From positions 62,001-126,000 of the forward strand of contig DF239806.1 of NCBI GenBank assembly GCA_000507305.1: a DNA stretch of 64,000 nt, read 5' to 3'. Under the pieces are notes generated by a model. It did not search any database. It was not told the origin of the DNA and saw only the letters and a list, made by a program, of their open reading frames with translations. Made by a program: the position numbers and the translations under genes. Below are positions 45,770 to 55,928 of the stretch, one piece after another; position 1 is the first letter of the stretch, and each line of letters opens with the position of its first letter. Source of the DNA: Breviolum minutum Mf 1.05b.01 (Eukaryota > Sar > Dinophyceae > Suessiales > Symbiodiniaceae).

Positions 45770-46344
45770 CACTCGAAGTTGGTTGAGCGGCTGAAACCAG
45801 CCGCGGACAGGCAACAATCCACCTCCCTTAACGTGGGAAGACCAACGAAAATGCAGTCTCCAAACAACACACCTTCCCGATGGCACAGTGCTTTCACAGC
45901 GGTGTACCTAGTGAAGATGCGAACAGGATGGGTCGTGACGACACGATTGGCGTCCCTCACAACGATGTAAAAAGCTGAATTGCTGCGAATCCTCTCACGA
46001 CCAGACCGGCCTCGAAACTGGCCTTCCAACGACCGTCGGAGAAACCGTCCGACTTCTGCTGCGATGGATTCTCTCTCACTCCAGGATTGTTCTCCGGAAG
46101 CGACAGGTCGTTCAGAAACCTGAGGAACAATTATACTCTGTGTCACAACGGATGCTTCGGCTGCAACGGATTCGGGCGAGCGTGCACGACTCTCCGAATT
46201 AACGAAAGAGTAGCTACCCGCACCTCTTCGCTCACGCTCCAATGCAAGAACTCTGTCAGTGAGCCTTTCGACTTTCCTGGTCAAATCACGAACCGTTTCT
46301 CGGAGTTCCAGGACTTCGTTATCACACCCTCCCAAATCACTCAT
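45769..46344 (-). CDS. Element C ORF 2: coiled-coil, Gag-like accessory protein
   Basis: About 191 codons from the ATG inside ATGAGTGA; the frame is open further upstream, but this start is set by the overlap with ORF 1 and gives a clean coiled coil at residues ~9-40 (LELRETVRDLTRKVERLTDRV). A Ser-rich linker is followed by a globular C-terminal half (GRSGRERIRSNSAFYIVVRD and following). I recognise this as the kind of protein that dinoflagellate YR retroelements carry before Gag (from memory; a search would confirm). Its TGA stop overlaps the next start as TGATG at 45767-45771. Likely an oligomerising particle component; inference. Confidence 0.6.
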   Translation of the reverse strand: MSDLGGCDNEVLELRETVRDLTRKVERLTDRVLALERERRGAGSYSFVNSESRARSPESVAAEASVVTQSIIVPQVSERPVASGEQSWSERESIAAEVGRFLRRSLEGQFRGRSGRERIRSNSAFYIVVRDANRVVTTHPVRIFTRYTAVKALCHREGVLFGDCIFVGLPTLREVDCCLSAAGFSRSTNFE

Positions 46345-46696
46345 GCAAGACTTTGTACAAGCTGCGAGTGGGTGGCCCACTAGGAGCGAGGTGAGAGGCA
46401 ATCAGCCTTCGCCACTTTTCACGGATCACCAGTGCTAAATCTAAAAGAACTCCAAGAAAGCAACCACAAAGCAATCCAATCAAAAACCAAGGAAGTTTAG
46501 GATGTTCTAAGATTTCTCGAAACCAGTTTATTTCACTGCACAGGCAATCAGTGATGTCGGAAGCTAACGGATGCAACGAATCACGGGAGACGAGCTCACG
46601 AAGCAATGCCAAAACGAGTGTCGAAAACGAACCCCCAGCAGCACCTATTGCTATATCGTGGGGCATCAACACTTGAACCTTTGAATCTGCGGTCAA
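46337..46696 (-). CDS. Element C ORF 1: small membrane protein
   Basis: 119 codons, intact. A weakly hydrophobic N-terminal half (IGAAGGSFSTLVLALL) is followed by a Cys pair (DCLC, ~49-52) and a strong membrane span at about 70-91 (WFLIGLLCGCFLGVLLDLAL), then a basic tail. The size, the Cys motif just before the span and the place as first ORF mirror ORF 1 of element B, though the sequences are not alike. No known family. Its stop overlaps the start of the next ORF (ATGAGTGA, 46337-46344). A membrane-anchored accessory protein is the plain reading; function unknown. Confidence 0.6.
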   Translation of the reverse strand: MTADSKVQVLMPHDIAIGAAGGSFSTLVLALLRELVSRDSLHPLASDITDCLCSEINWFREILEHPKLPWFLIGLLCGCFLGVLLDLALVIREKWRRLIASHLAPSGPPTRSLYKVLHE

Positions 46697-47032
46697 TCAT
46701 TCATTGGTTATTGTCCCCATGTACAATTATACATGTAAATGATGTCATATGGTTCTATGATCTTGCTATTTCTGTAAGCTTGTTTCACTAACCATAAAGA
46801 TTTGCAAAAAAAAACAGCCCTATGGTTGCATCACCAAAAAGACGCTTCTTTTCAAGTCTTTTAAGGCCCTCAGATACACCCCACAGGGGGGAACCCTGAA
46901 CCATTCGACCATTGAATCATCTCAATGGAACCCCCCGAGCGGGCGCCTCGATAATCTGTGGACAGGTGGTAATATTGCCTTGCGAACCATCAGAAGCCCG
47001 TCGAACCGAGGGAATTTGAGGGGGTAAATCCC

Positions 47033-47150
47033 TTACCCTCCGGGATCAACTCACATAGCAGGTTGGAAAATCACCATGCTCAATAGGAAATTCATCGACT
47101 CAATCCGGGTCCATTTTCCAGCCAGCTATGTTAGTTGATCCCGGAGTGTA
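47033..47150. repeat. TACCCTCC-family element, diverged arms
   Basis: TACCCTCCGGGATCAACTCA to GTTAGTTGATCCCGGAGTGT. Confidence 0.7.
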
Positions 47151-47180
47151 CATGGTGGGCGCCTAGCAGTTACAGGGATC

Positions 47181-47281
47181 ATTATATTACCAACCCAAAC
47201 CATGCATTGTTCTAAGGGAAATCCCTCAAGATTGCCATAGCTTTGTATTGCTTGATTCCCCCAAAATGGGTAATCTAATCA
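47181..47281. repeat. ATTATATTACCAACCCAAAC dispersed repeat, copy 2
   Basis: See 27041-27138. Confidence 0.7.
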
Positions 47282-48132
47282 CCCAAGACTTATAAATGGC
47301 CTTATGGTTATAACCTGCAGGGAAGCCCATTTATATACGGGCCCCATTTCACCCTTTTCATAACTGGTTTTTTGGGGGGGCCCATCTTGTAGATCGTGAA
47401 ATTTTTGTAGCTACCGCACATCAGAACATTGGCGTGACATGTGCACTGGTAATACTCATTGGTTCTACTACTAACCAAACCAAAATCATCCAAAAAGTGT
47501 TCAATTCGATAACCTGTCCAGGATTTCATCCCACCTTTTTCAACAATCACCACCTGTTCATCCGGGCCAAATTGGAATAATATTTCACCAACCTAGGTTT
47601 TTGTGAAATATTTGGGATTCCCCTTACTAAACTAAACCACCATTTGGGGGTTTCCAGGTCCATCGTCCATCGCAAGTGGCCTCCAATCAAGTCCCGTTCC
47701 TCCTGGCGAAGTCCAGTTTTCATGTGTGTTGGTGTTTGCCACCCCCAAAAACAAAAATAAAAAAAACAGGGATGTTGGGGATAAATTCAACCAAGATTGT
47801 CACGTCGAAAATGTTTTGTTCACAAAAATAGATCATCTGCATTGAAAAAAACTGTTCCGTTGACTTCAAAAAAGGGACTTTAAAAACCATCAGAACCAAC
47901 AAGCTGATTTTTTTCTTTTCGCTTTGGCTCACCCCAAAAACTGGTTGGAATCAATCAGAATGGTCCTGAATCTGGACCCTTCCAAACAAGGTAACCAGGT
48001 AACCGTAACTTGGAGGCCGACATTTCAGTTCCAAACATTTTCTGACATCAAGGGGTAGGAATATGCTACCCATGCCAGGAGTCCATTTCAAGGTTTCAAG
48101 GATCAGGATACCGTTGGAAAACAGTTGGAATA

Positions 48133-48246
48133 CATCCCCGAAAACTAACATGACTGGCTGGAAAATCCACCAGTTGAGTCGATGTATTTCCATATTGAAA
48201 ATTGGGATGTTTCCAGCCAGTCATGTTAGTGAACTCAGGGGGAGTA
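48133..48246. repeat. ACTAACATG-family element with 20-bp perfect arms
   Basis: ACTAACATGACTGGCTGGAA at 48144-48163 and its exact complement at 48211-48230. Confidence 0.8.
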
Positions 48247-48557
48247 AGTTCCATCACAGCTTGGGCACAACAGCAAGCTATTTTTACTTGAGAAAAATTG
48301 GAGGATTCCCATGGCGCTGCCAAACCTTCAACGTTCACCCTATCTTGGTAGTCTCCTAGAAGATCAGCTAGTGGCCCGGTGGTTTGGGATTCGAATCGGG
48401 TGCCCTTCTCTGATAGAAGAAAACACGAAACAAAAAAAAACATGACAACTGTTTTTTTCAAAATTTGAATAAAACAACTCTCAACTTGGATGGTCGTTCT
48501 CTAAAAAACTATGATAGATAAAGATATTCCCCATCATGACGGTTTCAAGGGGATCTT

Positions 48558-48677
48558 ATGGTTGATGGAAGAAATGCTACATCAGTTGATATGGTAAATA
48601 TCTCATTTTTTGCAGGGTTTTATACATCCCAGGTGGTTGTTTGGGATTTCTTCTAGAGTAGATTCCTATCAACCGTA
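48558..48677. repeat. GTTGATGG-family inverted-repeat element
   Basis: Reverse-oriented copy: TTTTATACATCCCAGGTGGT is the complement of the shared middle. Confidence 0.7.
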
Positions 48678-48769
48678 GTTCTCTATCATCTTCAAAATCA
48701 TGACAACTTCCATTTTTAGGAAACCCAAAAACCCATCGATCATCTCATCCCCAACAAACTTCATACCGA

Positions 48770-48896
48770 TACCCCGGTTTCCTGCGTGTAGACGGAACAT
48801 GTGCGTGTATCCACCGCATGGGGTGCTGTCAACATGCCCCAGGCACGGCTACCAAAGCGTTGTTTGTTCCGGGGCACCTGAAAGGAGGGGAGCGCA
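48770..48896 (-). other. Possible exon after a strong polypyrimidine tract
   Basis: The minus-strand tract GCGCTCCCCTCCTTTCAG precedes GTGCCCCGG. Three short readings are possible, none clearly better. The donor could be GTAGCC or GTGGATAC. Confidence 0.2.
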
Positions 48897-50220
48897 ACTC
48901 TCCACATGGACCACGGAAAACCCACCTTTTCCCAATAGGAAATATACATTACATTGAAAAGGTTGGATGTTCCATCTACTCCTTACGGAAATTTCCACAT
49001 TTAATCAAACCCAAAGTCATGGAGGTGGATGGAAGATGATGTTCCAAAATGAAAATTTTAAGGAGTGATTTTCAGGTTCAAATCTGGATTCCGGTATCAA
49101 CAGACGATTCTTACGAATGGGTCTTAAAGATCCGGCAAAAAAAATGGGAAAAAATACATATGACGTCAAGCGGTTGGTTATCCCGAAGGAACTAACATAT
49201 CCCCTATCATCCGGCACGTTCGTTTCGACCATTTTCCTTTTCACAAAGTGGGCCTATGGACTCACTCGTTTCCGGGGGCAGCTAGTTACCTAGTTGTTGA
49301 GCTTGGTGAACCACAACCACAACCAGCGGGTAAAAACAACAACCACCACAACATCGCATCCTTCGTGGTGCCAAAAGTTCTCCAAGTGGCATAGTTAAAG
49401 CTCTCCGTTGAACTCATTGAAATCAGCCATGCCTCAGCTTAGCTGTTTCACAGAGAAACCCGTGGGCCCAATCAAAACAGACCAAAGGCTCAAAATATTG
49501 ATGGCTGAAATGTTGAAACTTCCCCAGCCCCCCAACCAACCAACCAACCAACCAACATCTTATCAGCCTTGAAATCACCTTTTTCTATCATCCCCGAAAC
49601 TCTCTCTTTCGTTGGTCATGTTTACGTAAACGTGTGACGCCTTCGCTTCGGTGGATCTCCCATCATTTTTTTTAGAGAAAAAATCACGTGACCAAAAGGA
49701 ATGGACAACTTCAAGCACTAAAAAAAAATGGTAAGTGGTTGTCCTGGTTGGTGGAGACTCGCACATACGAAAAATGTCGTGTCAGAGTTTGGCTTCGAGC
49801 GTCTGCCTGAAGATACTTTAGACAATGGGGTAATAAAATATGTCTATTTCCAAAAAAAACTTTGAATCCAAAACCGAAAAACCTCAAACAACATTTACTT
49901 GATGTCTGACAAATGATGGGCTCTCATCTGGATCTTTAGAAAAATCCACTTTTGATATAAAGATATCCAGCTTTCGTTTGGTATCATTCTCTACCTGGAC
50001 GAATCGGGTCGGGGAAAGAAAAACGCAATTTATTAACGAGACCCTTACTGTGGTCAAATCATCTTTAGATATGGTTTATCATGTGTTTTTATCTTGAAAG
50101 ATATGAATTTCGTATATTTCGGGGGGAATACGAATATGAATCAACTCAGTCCACTCGTAGTTTTCTGTTTCTATCTATCAAACCTTCAAGAGCTTTGGCT
50201 CAGTATTGCCGAAACCCACC

Positions 50221-50394
50221 TCAAAGGGGTGTTTTTCCGGAAAAAATCCACCCAGCTACAATGAAAGCATCCGCTGTGATACCATTCACAACGCCACAAT
50301 CGTTGTAACTGGCATAGTCACCTGCCAGTGGGGCATCTGGCATCGTTGTGAAGGGGGGTGTTGGGATGCCAGACCAGCAGAGTTCCGCCAAGAT
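50221..50394 (-). other. Short coding-like segment, strand uncertain
   Basis: The minus strand is open for 57 codons (ELCWSGIPTPPFTTMPDAPL, then YNDCGVVNGITADAFIVAG) and reads like a protein. The plus strand is also open here (VTCQWGIWHRCEGGCWDARP). No convincing acceptor site lies next to the minus-strand reading. It may be an exon fragment. Confidence 0.22.
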
Positions 50395-50564
50395 TCAGAA
50401 AGAAAGGTTTTTGGGATCCATTGATTTTGTAGTTTTTGTTTTTTTTTTCGGAACCTTTTTTTTGGGCGTTTTTTTTTGGGGGGGATGTTTCACCAAAATC
50501 CTGCTTCCAGAATCCCTCACCCAAAAAAAACATATGAAAAAAATGGGTGGGGCATGTCGGTCAC

Positions 50565-50638
50565 TTGGTGATTCAAGCCGTGACCTTTGAAGATCCACCA
50601 AAACGTTGGAGGTCACAATGCCAGCAGAATTGCCAGGG
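50565..50638. repeat. GATTCAAGCCGTGACC dispersed repeat, shortened
   Basis: GGTGATTCAAGCCGTGACC to GAATTGCCAGG. Confidence 0.6.
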
Positions 50639-51371
50639 CATGTCATTTTGATGTTGATGGTGTCTTTTAGGCTTAATTCTATCCGGGTTCACCCGGGAAC
50701 AATCACTGCCTTGACCCGGTGTCCCTTAGCAAAACCACCAGGACAAAAAAAAGAAAAACAATCACCAGCATGTAGGCAGTAAGGCCGCCAGGCCTTTGCT
50801 CAGGAATCCCCCACCCCCTAAAACAGCCTGAGAACGGTACTACATACCTCCAAATTTAGGTAACCTGAATCCTTTGGTGAAACAAGCTCACAAAAAAATC
50901 CCACAATCCTTTTCCCCGCCCAAATCATCGCAAACATCCAAGGTCCACTGACAGCGAGGTCATATGAAGCACAAAAGCTTTTGAACTGCGTCGTGTTGTA
51001 CACTGTTTCCTGAAGCTGCGTGGGTCGTAACGTGGTCAAACTCCATCCCGAAATTTTAAAAAATTAAAACAACAAGTGGTTGTTTCCGAAAAACATATTA
51101 AAATAACAATGAAATAACATTATTTTTGTTGAGTCCAAACACTCACATTTGGACATTTTGACTTTCCTTCTGGTGAATCTTCTGATAATCTTTGGATAGA
51201 AAATTTCAAAAAAAACTCAACAACAAAGTCTGGGGTAAATTTGGAGGTCCCATCTTGCAAACGCAAACATAAATCAATTTGTGAAAAAAAACATGACCAT
51301 CATATTTTTGGGGCGGCCGTGGAAGCATAAAATCAAAACTGTTGGGTGGAAATCAAGTCTTCATCATGGAT

Positions 51372-51512
51372 ATGAAAGCCAATCTCGGCCAGAACTTTTG
51401 CACGGGCACTCTTAGTGCTGCGTCTGTGTGAAATCTCATGACCCAAATGGCTTTGCCAAAGCTGTGATGGACGATTTTTGTCCCCACAGCTCTCATGAGA
51501 TAAATTCTCCCA
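51372..51512 (-). repeat. Element B terminal repeat B2
   Basis: 141 bp identical to B1. It forms the 3' end of the element. The 36 bp between B2 and A2 (51513-51548) are almost pure pyrimidine on the minus strand. Confidence 0.9.
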
Positions 51513-51548
51513 AAGTAGAAAGATGGGAGGAGGAAAAGGGAGGAGGTG

Positions 51549-51612
51549 GAACAGCTTGAATGTTAAAACGGCCACACGATTGTTACTTCATTCAAGACTA
51601 AAGTCAAACCAT
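51549..51612 (-). repeat. Element B internal repeat A2
   Basis: 64 bp identical to A1. It directly abuts B1 and shares the dinucleotide AT with it (51611-51612). The shared AT is the likely crossover core. Confidence 0.9.
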
Positions 51613-51751
51613 GAAAGCCAATCTCGGCCAGAACTTTTGCACGGGCACTCTTAGTGCTGCGTCTGTGTGAAATCTCATGACCCAAATGGCTTTGCCAAAG
51701 CTGTGATGGACGATTTTTGTCCCCACAGCTCTCATGAGATAAATTCTCCCA
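51611..51751 (-). repeat. Element B repeat B1
   Basis: 141 bp identical to 51372-51512. It lies 27 bp after the stop codon of the methyltransferase reading frame. Confidence 0.9.
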
Positions 51752-51778
51752 TACCCACATTCACATGTGATCTTTCTT

Positions 51779-52500
51779 TCAAGCATGGGGAAGTTGGGAA
51801 ATGAGTTCACTACACAGTCGAGGGGGATATGGTTGAGCTCTATGGGTCAACCATTTACCATCACTATCTTTTCCTTCTAAAATCAAATGGTGTTTTCCAG
51901 TCGAATTGCATCTGCCATTGGTGCCAGAACATGTGCGAAAGACTGGGTGAAAATCAACACCCGAAAACATGATTCCAGTTGCTTTCTTCCATGGCATATG
52001 ATATTGGCAGTAATCCAATCGTTGCAGAAAAACATTGGATTGATTTTGAAGAGAGAGAACTTGCTGCGTAAGCCATGCCCTTGAAGTCCAAGGGTTTTCC
52101 AACGCCCATGCTATTCCACGAGAGTGCAGTTGAGAGATCAACAAAATGGTGCACAAAAGAAGTTGATTGCCAAGTTGAACTTTTTGTTGGTCTGATTTAG
52201 AAAGGCCTGCTCGTCCCCATAGACAAGAATCATCATCTCTAAGTGGTTGAGGCCCCCCATCAAATTTTCTTGCTCTACTCCAAGACTGACAAGGCATCCC
52301 AAACCAAACTAAAACTGTGCCATGACGAGCTGCAAAGCGTAGGATGTATCGCTGAACATCAGGGTCCAAAACATCACAAGAGCTGCCATAGAGAACATCA
52401 ATTGCCAGCGCTCGATATCCTTGCGCTGCAGCTGCCTTAGATAGATGAGCTGTGCCTGAGAAAACTTCTATGATCCATTTCTTCTTGTCAGTCTCGGGTG
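51779..52500 (-). CDS. Element B ORF 4b: cytosine-methyltransferase-like domain
   Basis: C-terminal ~235 codons of the 659-codon frame, fused behind the recombinase. Motif I reads IIEVFSGTAHLSKAAAAQG, the catalytic Cys box MPCQSWSRAR, and the ENP box ALENPWTSRAW. A Cys/His-containing segment (LDYCQYHMPWKKATGIMFSG) and a C-terminal QPYPPRLC follow. PCQ and ENP fit the m5C methyltransferase fold, in the shorter and more divergent form seen in phage-like enzymes; a clear QxRxR box is not visible, so target recognition or activity may differ. The domain lies last in the element, right before repeat B1. In element C a related but different domain comes before the recombinase. Confidence 0.7.
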
Positions 52501-53690
52501 TTGGCAAGTAGATCTTAGGAGCGCCTTTTCCAAGAGATTGACACTCTGCCTTGCTTTTGCCTGTATCTGGGTAGGCAGACGTTGAAATTCTTGTTGGACT
52601 CTTGCATGAGCCTCGTACCGCCTCACTGAACTGTCCGAGCTCCATCTTCCTCGTTTTTTCACATCGGCTAAGGTGCGCAGATTGTGAAGTCTGTCGTGGG
52701 ATGGACCCGAGTGTCGAAGCTGGTACAGAACCATGGAGCCTTCTGGAATCTTTTCGACTTTCAGCTGGTGGTCCCAAGCCTTTTTTGAGATCCATATAGT
52801 CTAGCCTCAGCAGAAATTGTTTTGGATTGCCTGTTTTGAGTGAGGCCAACATTCTTCCCAAGTTCAGGCAAATCTGTGAATCCAGCAAGATGGTTTCGTC
52901 TGTCAATCCCACCTTTGATAGCTCCTGACGGTCTGAGGGATGAAGGTTGAGTGCATAGTTGCCTAAACCCCCACCTGGAGCCACCAAGTCCTCTTCCAGT
53001 AGCATCACTGCTTCCCCTGGTCGAAGGTAACATGTGAACATCAGCACCAGGGCCAATGCTTCTCGAATCTTGCCCTCCTTTGCCATGCCTAAAGCCAACA
53101 GAGCGACCAATGCCCATGACAGAGGAGGACGAGTGTTTCCTGGATCTAGCTTTGACCAACCTTGAAGACATCGACGACTTCTGGGTAAAAACTGTTTCAG
53201 GGAAAAGCCTGGGTTGGCATCCAATGCCGCTGCGAATGACTTGCTGGCTTCGCTGATGTCTCTGCCTTCGAGAAACATGTCGTTCAGATATCCAGCGAAG
53301 GCCTCGTCGAAGTTCACTGGATCCTGAAGGTTTCGACCAAGGGCATGAGGACTGCGAAGAAACTCTTGGTACCTTGCCATGTAATCCAAGCCCACCGGAC
53401 GGCTCACAGCCATCTGCTCCAGGAGAGTCTGTCCTTGGAATCGAGGCTGATGTTCCAGTTGACTCAAGACTCGTGTTCTTTTGGTTTGCCTCTCCAAACG
53501 GTCTTTTCCTTGAAGAGCTCGTCTCAAACCCCTCTGAGTTGAAATCTGGCTCCTGCTCAAAGCCTCTTGAGAGAAAAGCTTTTGCTGCTCTACGTCCTTC
53601 ACTGCTGGCTCTGTTTGGGTAAAGGAGCGCTTCTTTGGTTGCTTTCCTGTGATTTCTGGTTCCTTGATCCGCTCTCCTCTCAGCCTCCCA
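52500..53690 (-). pseudogene. Element B ORF 4a: tyrosine recombinase, frame-broken near its C-terminus
   Basis: This frame (open 53758-51779) carries a basic N-terminal region, an SAM-like helical domain and the first catalytic Arg box, CYLRPGEAVML. At a run of six T (52781-52786, plus strand) the sense shifts by one base; the catalytic C-terminus is then read from about 52780 to 52535: YQLRHSGPSHD (Arg and His of box II) and VRRYEAHAR with the nucleophile Tyr. A second opposite shift near 52535 returns to the first frame for the methyltransferase. All catalytic residues are present once the two single-base shifts are allowed for. The enzyme would integrate circular cDNA through the A/B repeats without making a target duplication. 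Sequencing error at the homopolymer is possible. Confidence 0.8.
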
Positions 53691-55928
53691 TCGCCTAGAG
53701 CCGGCATCTGCAGGGTTCCACTCACTTGGAATCCACCTTGTCGACAAGAAGCTGCCACTGGCTATGAGAAGACAAGCTATACGCCTACACACTCGGAGCA
53801 TTTCAATGGAACCTGATCTACCCTTTTCAGCAATAAGGACAGCAGCGAGATTATCATTTAGGTGAAGGTGTCTTTTGCCAAAGCTATCAGTTGATCTGAA
53901 TTTATGACGGAGTGCAGCCACAATGCCACGCCCCTCTAACAATGTGATATGCTCTGGTATCGACATTCGACTTGCAAACTGTAGTTGCCAGTCCTCTGGC
54001 ATCATGAAGTCATGCTGAACTTCTTCAAAACAATTGTTGAAAATGAAGGGATCATCATGAGTCTGCTGAAGCGGTTTCACTGTGCTCGGCTCTGAAAACG
54101 GATCTTCTCTTTTCACTGTCTGTTCCCTAGGACGGTTTGCAGGGTTATAGCTACTGAAACGCCAACTCTCCCGCTGGCAACCAATCTTTCTGACATCTTC
54201 TTCGGTTGAATGCTTCAAACAAACAGCTATACCAGAAAGTGATGCATCAGAAGCTGTAATGTCTGCGTGCCAGTTCTTCCTGAGATCAGACATGCAAAGC
54301 CGAAGAAGGACATATGCCCAACGCGACTCACGAGCAGCACTTCGCCACAACCTGCCAGATGAATTGGAGTGTCTTGCAGCAAAATCATAGAGATTACGGA
54401 AGATGGAAAGAAGTTCACGTCTAAGAAGAGTAAAATGCACCGCATGACCCAGGATCTTCTCAATTGCTCTACCGCTGACCCAAGGCCTCTGCGACAGCCA
54501 CTTGAAGCACTGCCGAACCTTATGCAACTTTTTCGGCACAGGTTGAACAATGCCCCGAGCTCCATCTATACGATAACCCAAAGAATCTGCCAAACTTGTT
54601 GCATCCAATTCTTCATGAACTTTGAAACCTAAAGATCGCAAATGTCGAACGATCTTGTCCTTCAACTCCTGGACTGCTGATTGTGAGGTACCCCCCACAT
54701 TCAAATTATCTGCATAAGGAAGCACAAAGGGCTCATCAGTCTCAAGGCTGGGAACCGGACGTCGATCAGTCATCACACGATCTGGAGAAAGACCTGAAGC
54801 CACCAAACACTGATGCTGATGGACTCTCTGAGCTAACCACATCGCCCAAGACCAACCCATCGGCGCAACTTGAAGCATTCGAAAAGCCAGGCCTTCACGA
54901 TCGACTTCTCCTCCCATATCTGCTGGAACTCCCCACTGCCTGAGCAGCCAGGAGGGTATTGCAGGCATGGAAAAAAAGGGCTGGAGGACCTCTGGCATCT
55001 TCAAGCTGTAAAAGTAGTCTTTTATGTCAGATTGTGCAATGAATAAAGTCTTGTTCTTGGGAAGCTGAAGGTGTGACCATGTATAGCCTGCCGCCAACGA
55101 CATAGTTGGTGGAGGCCTGAATCGACGGTTGACTCCACGGCAATCCAAGATGAGCCGAAGTCGCCCATCCTTTTTGCTAACGAAAAAAGGCGTGACCAAA
55201 TCCTGAGGAGAACACGTAAATCGCAACATACCAACGTCATAGAGTTTCTTCACAAAATGCTGGTACTCCTCAGGAGGTTGTTGAAGCTTAACATCCATGT
55301 ATGGCTTGATGACATCACCATGTTCCACTACTGAACCCCATTCCTCCTCACTCAACATCATACATCGGAAGGGATCCTCGATGGTATCTCGTCCACATTT
55401 GTCAAGCACACCTGGGAGTTCAATGGGATCACTCTCCGAAGTAGGTATGCTAACAAGGGACTGCTCGTAGGTCCGCACTGTTGCGCTGAGCTCCTCACTC
55501 GCATAAGTGGGAGAACATCGCAGAAGCTCTTCAACAGCTTCACGCGCTGTACATTCATCCTTGGAATCAGCCATCATTGATAACTGGGAAAAAATTTCAT
55601 GATGGCTTCTACTCTGTGACATCGTGAAAGTAGAAGATGAGAAGCGCCCTGGGGGCGGAACATACATCTCATTGAGGACATCCACCACCTGGTTGGCTTC
55701 AGTGACCAACTTGTTCACTCGGCACCTCCGCCTCCGAGATGAGGATGACTCACCAAAACTGCTGGGTCTCAAAGGACTTTTAGGAAGGGGAAAAAGCTCA
55801 CGCCATCTAGAAGGACTCGGCAAGCATCCCACATTTGAATTGCAGCCAGCATCTCCTGACTGTTCGGCCAAAGAACCAACAGGACCAAGCGGCTTGGCCG
55901 CACCGCAAGGCCCCAACTGACAGCTCAT
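53660..55928 (-). CDS. Element B ORF 3: reverse transcriptase - RNase H
   Basis: About 750 codons of sense in a frame that formally stays open to 52761. An N-terminal linker of ~230 residues precedes the RT: FFVSKKDGRLRLILDCRGVN (motifs 1-2), motif A QSDIKDYFYS, motif B region VAPMGWSWAMW, and motif C LPYADNLNV near residue 404, where the second catalytic Asp is Asn. RNase H follows at ~610-735 with ASDAS, LEGRGIV, LHLNDNLAAVL and WNPADAGSR, the DIRS-type pattern. After WEAE the sense moves to the recombinase frame, a +1 step near 53660-53690. The RT-RH makes the cDNA that the recombinase integrates. The Asn substitution matches that in the LINE. Confidence 0.85.

Larger units (their letters stand above)
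39400..46720 (-). mobile_element. Degraded tyrosine-recombinase retroelement (element C)
   Basis: Minus-strand order: membrane mini-ORF (46696-46337), coiled-coil ORF (to 45769), Gag (to 44101), RT-RNase H (to ~41040), methyltransferase-like domain and YR (to 39419). The gene set is that of element B but the order of methyltransferase and YR is reversed and the RT active site is the normal IDDF, so it is a separate family. At least four single-base frame breaks are seen (about 44720, 42890, 40994 and 40680). I could not find split direct repeats or inverted repeats at its ends, so the borders given are only those of the coding region plus a small margin. Confidence 0.75.
46740..48769. other. 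Intron-like, no gene seen
   Basis: Between element C and element B. Carries inverted-repeat elements at 47033-47150, 48133-48246 and 48558-48677 and the dispersed repeat at 47181-47281. Confidence 0.45.
48897..51371. other. Intron-like, mostly unexplained
   Basis: Holds a CCAA microsatellite (49539-49558), a dispersed-repeat copy at 50565-50638 and the uncertain coding-like segment 50221-50394. Nothing else supported. Confidence 0.4.

Noticed and set aside
39361..46404. GTGAGAGGCAATCA shared by 39361 and 46391 as possible ends of element C
   Set aside because: 14-bp matches are expected by chance in a window this size, and the second copy lies inside a coding frame.
48340..48420. tRNA-like GGTTTGGGATTCGAATC stretch
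   Set aside because: A T-arm-like piece only; no acceptor stem or anticodon arm can be drawn.
52761..53650. Last ~300 codons of the 1055-codon frame in element B
   Set aside because: Out-of-frame shadow of the recombinase; it has a Ser/Arg/Gly-rich make-up and no motifs, while the overlapping frame carries the recombinase.
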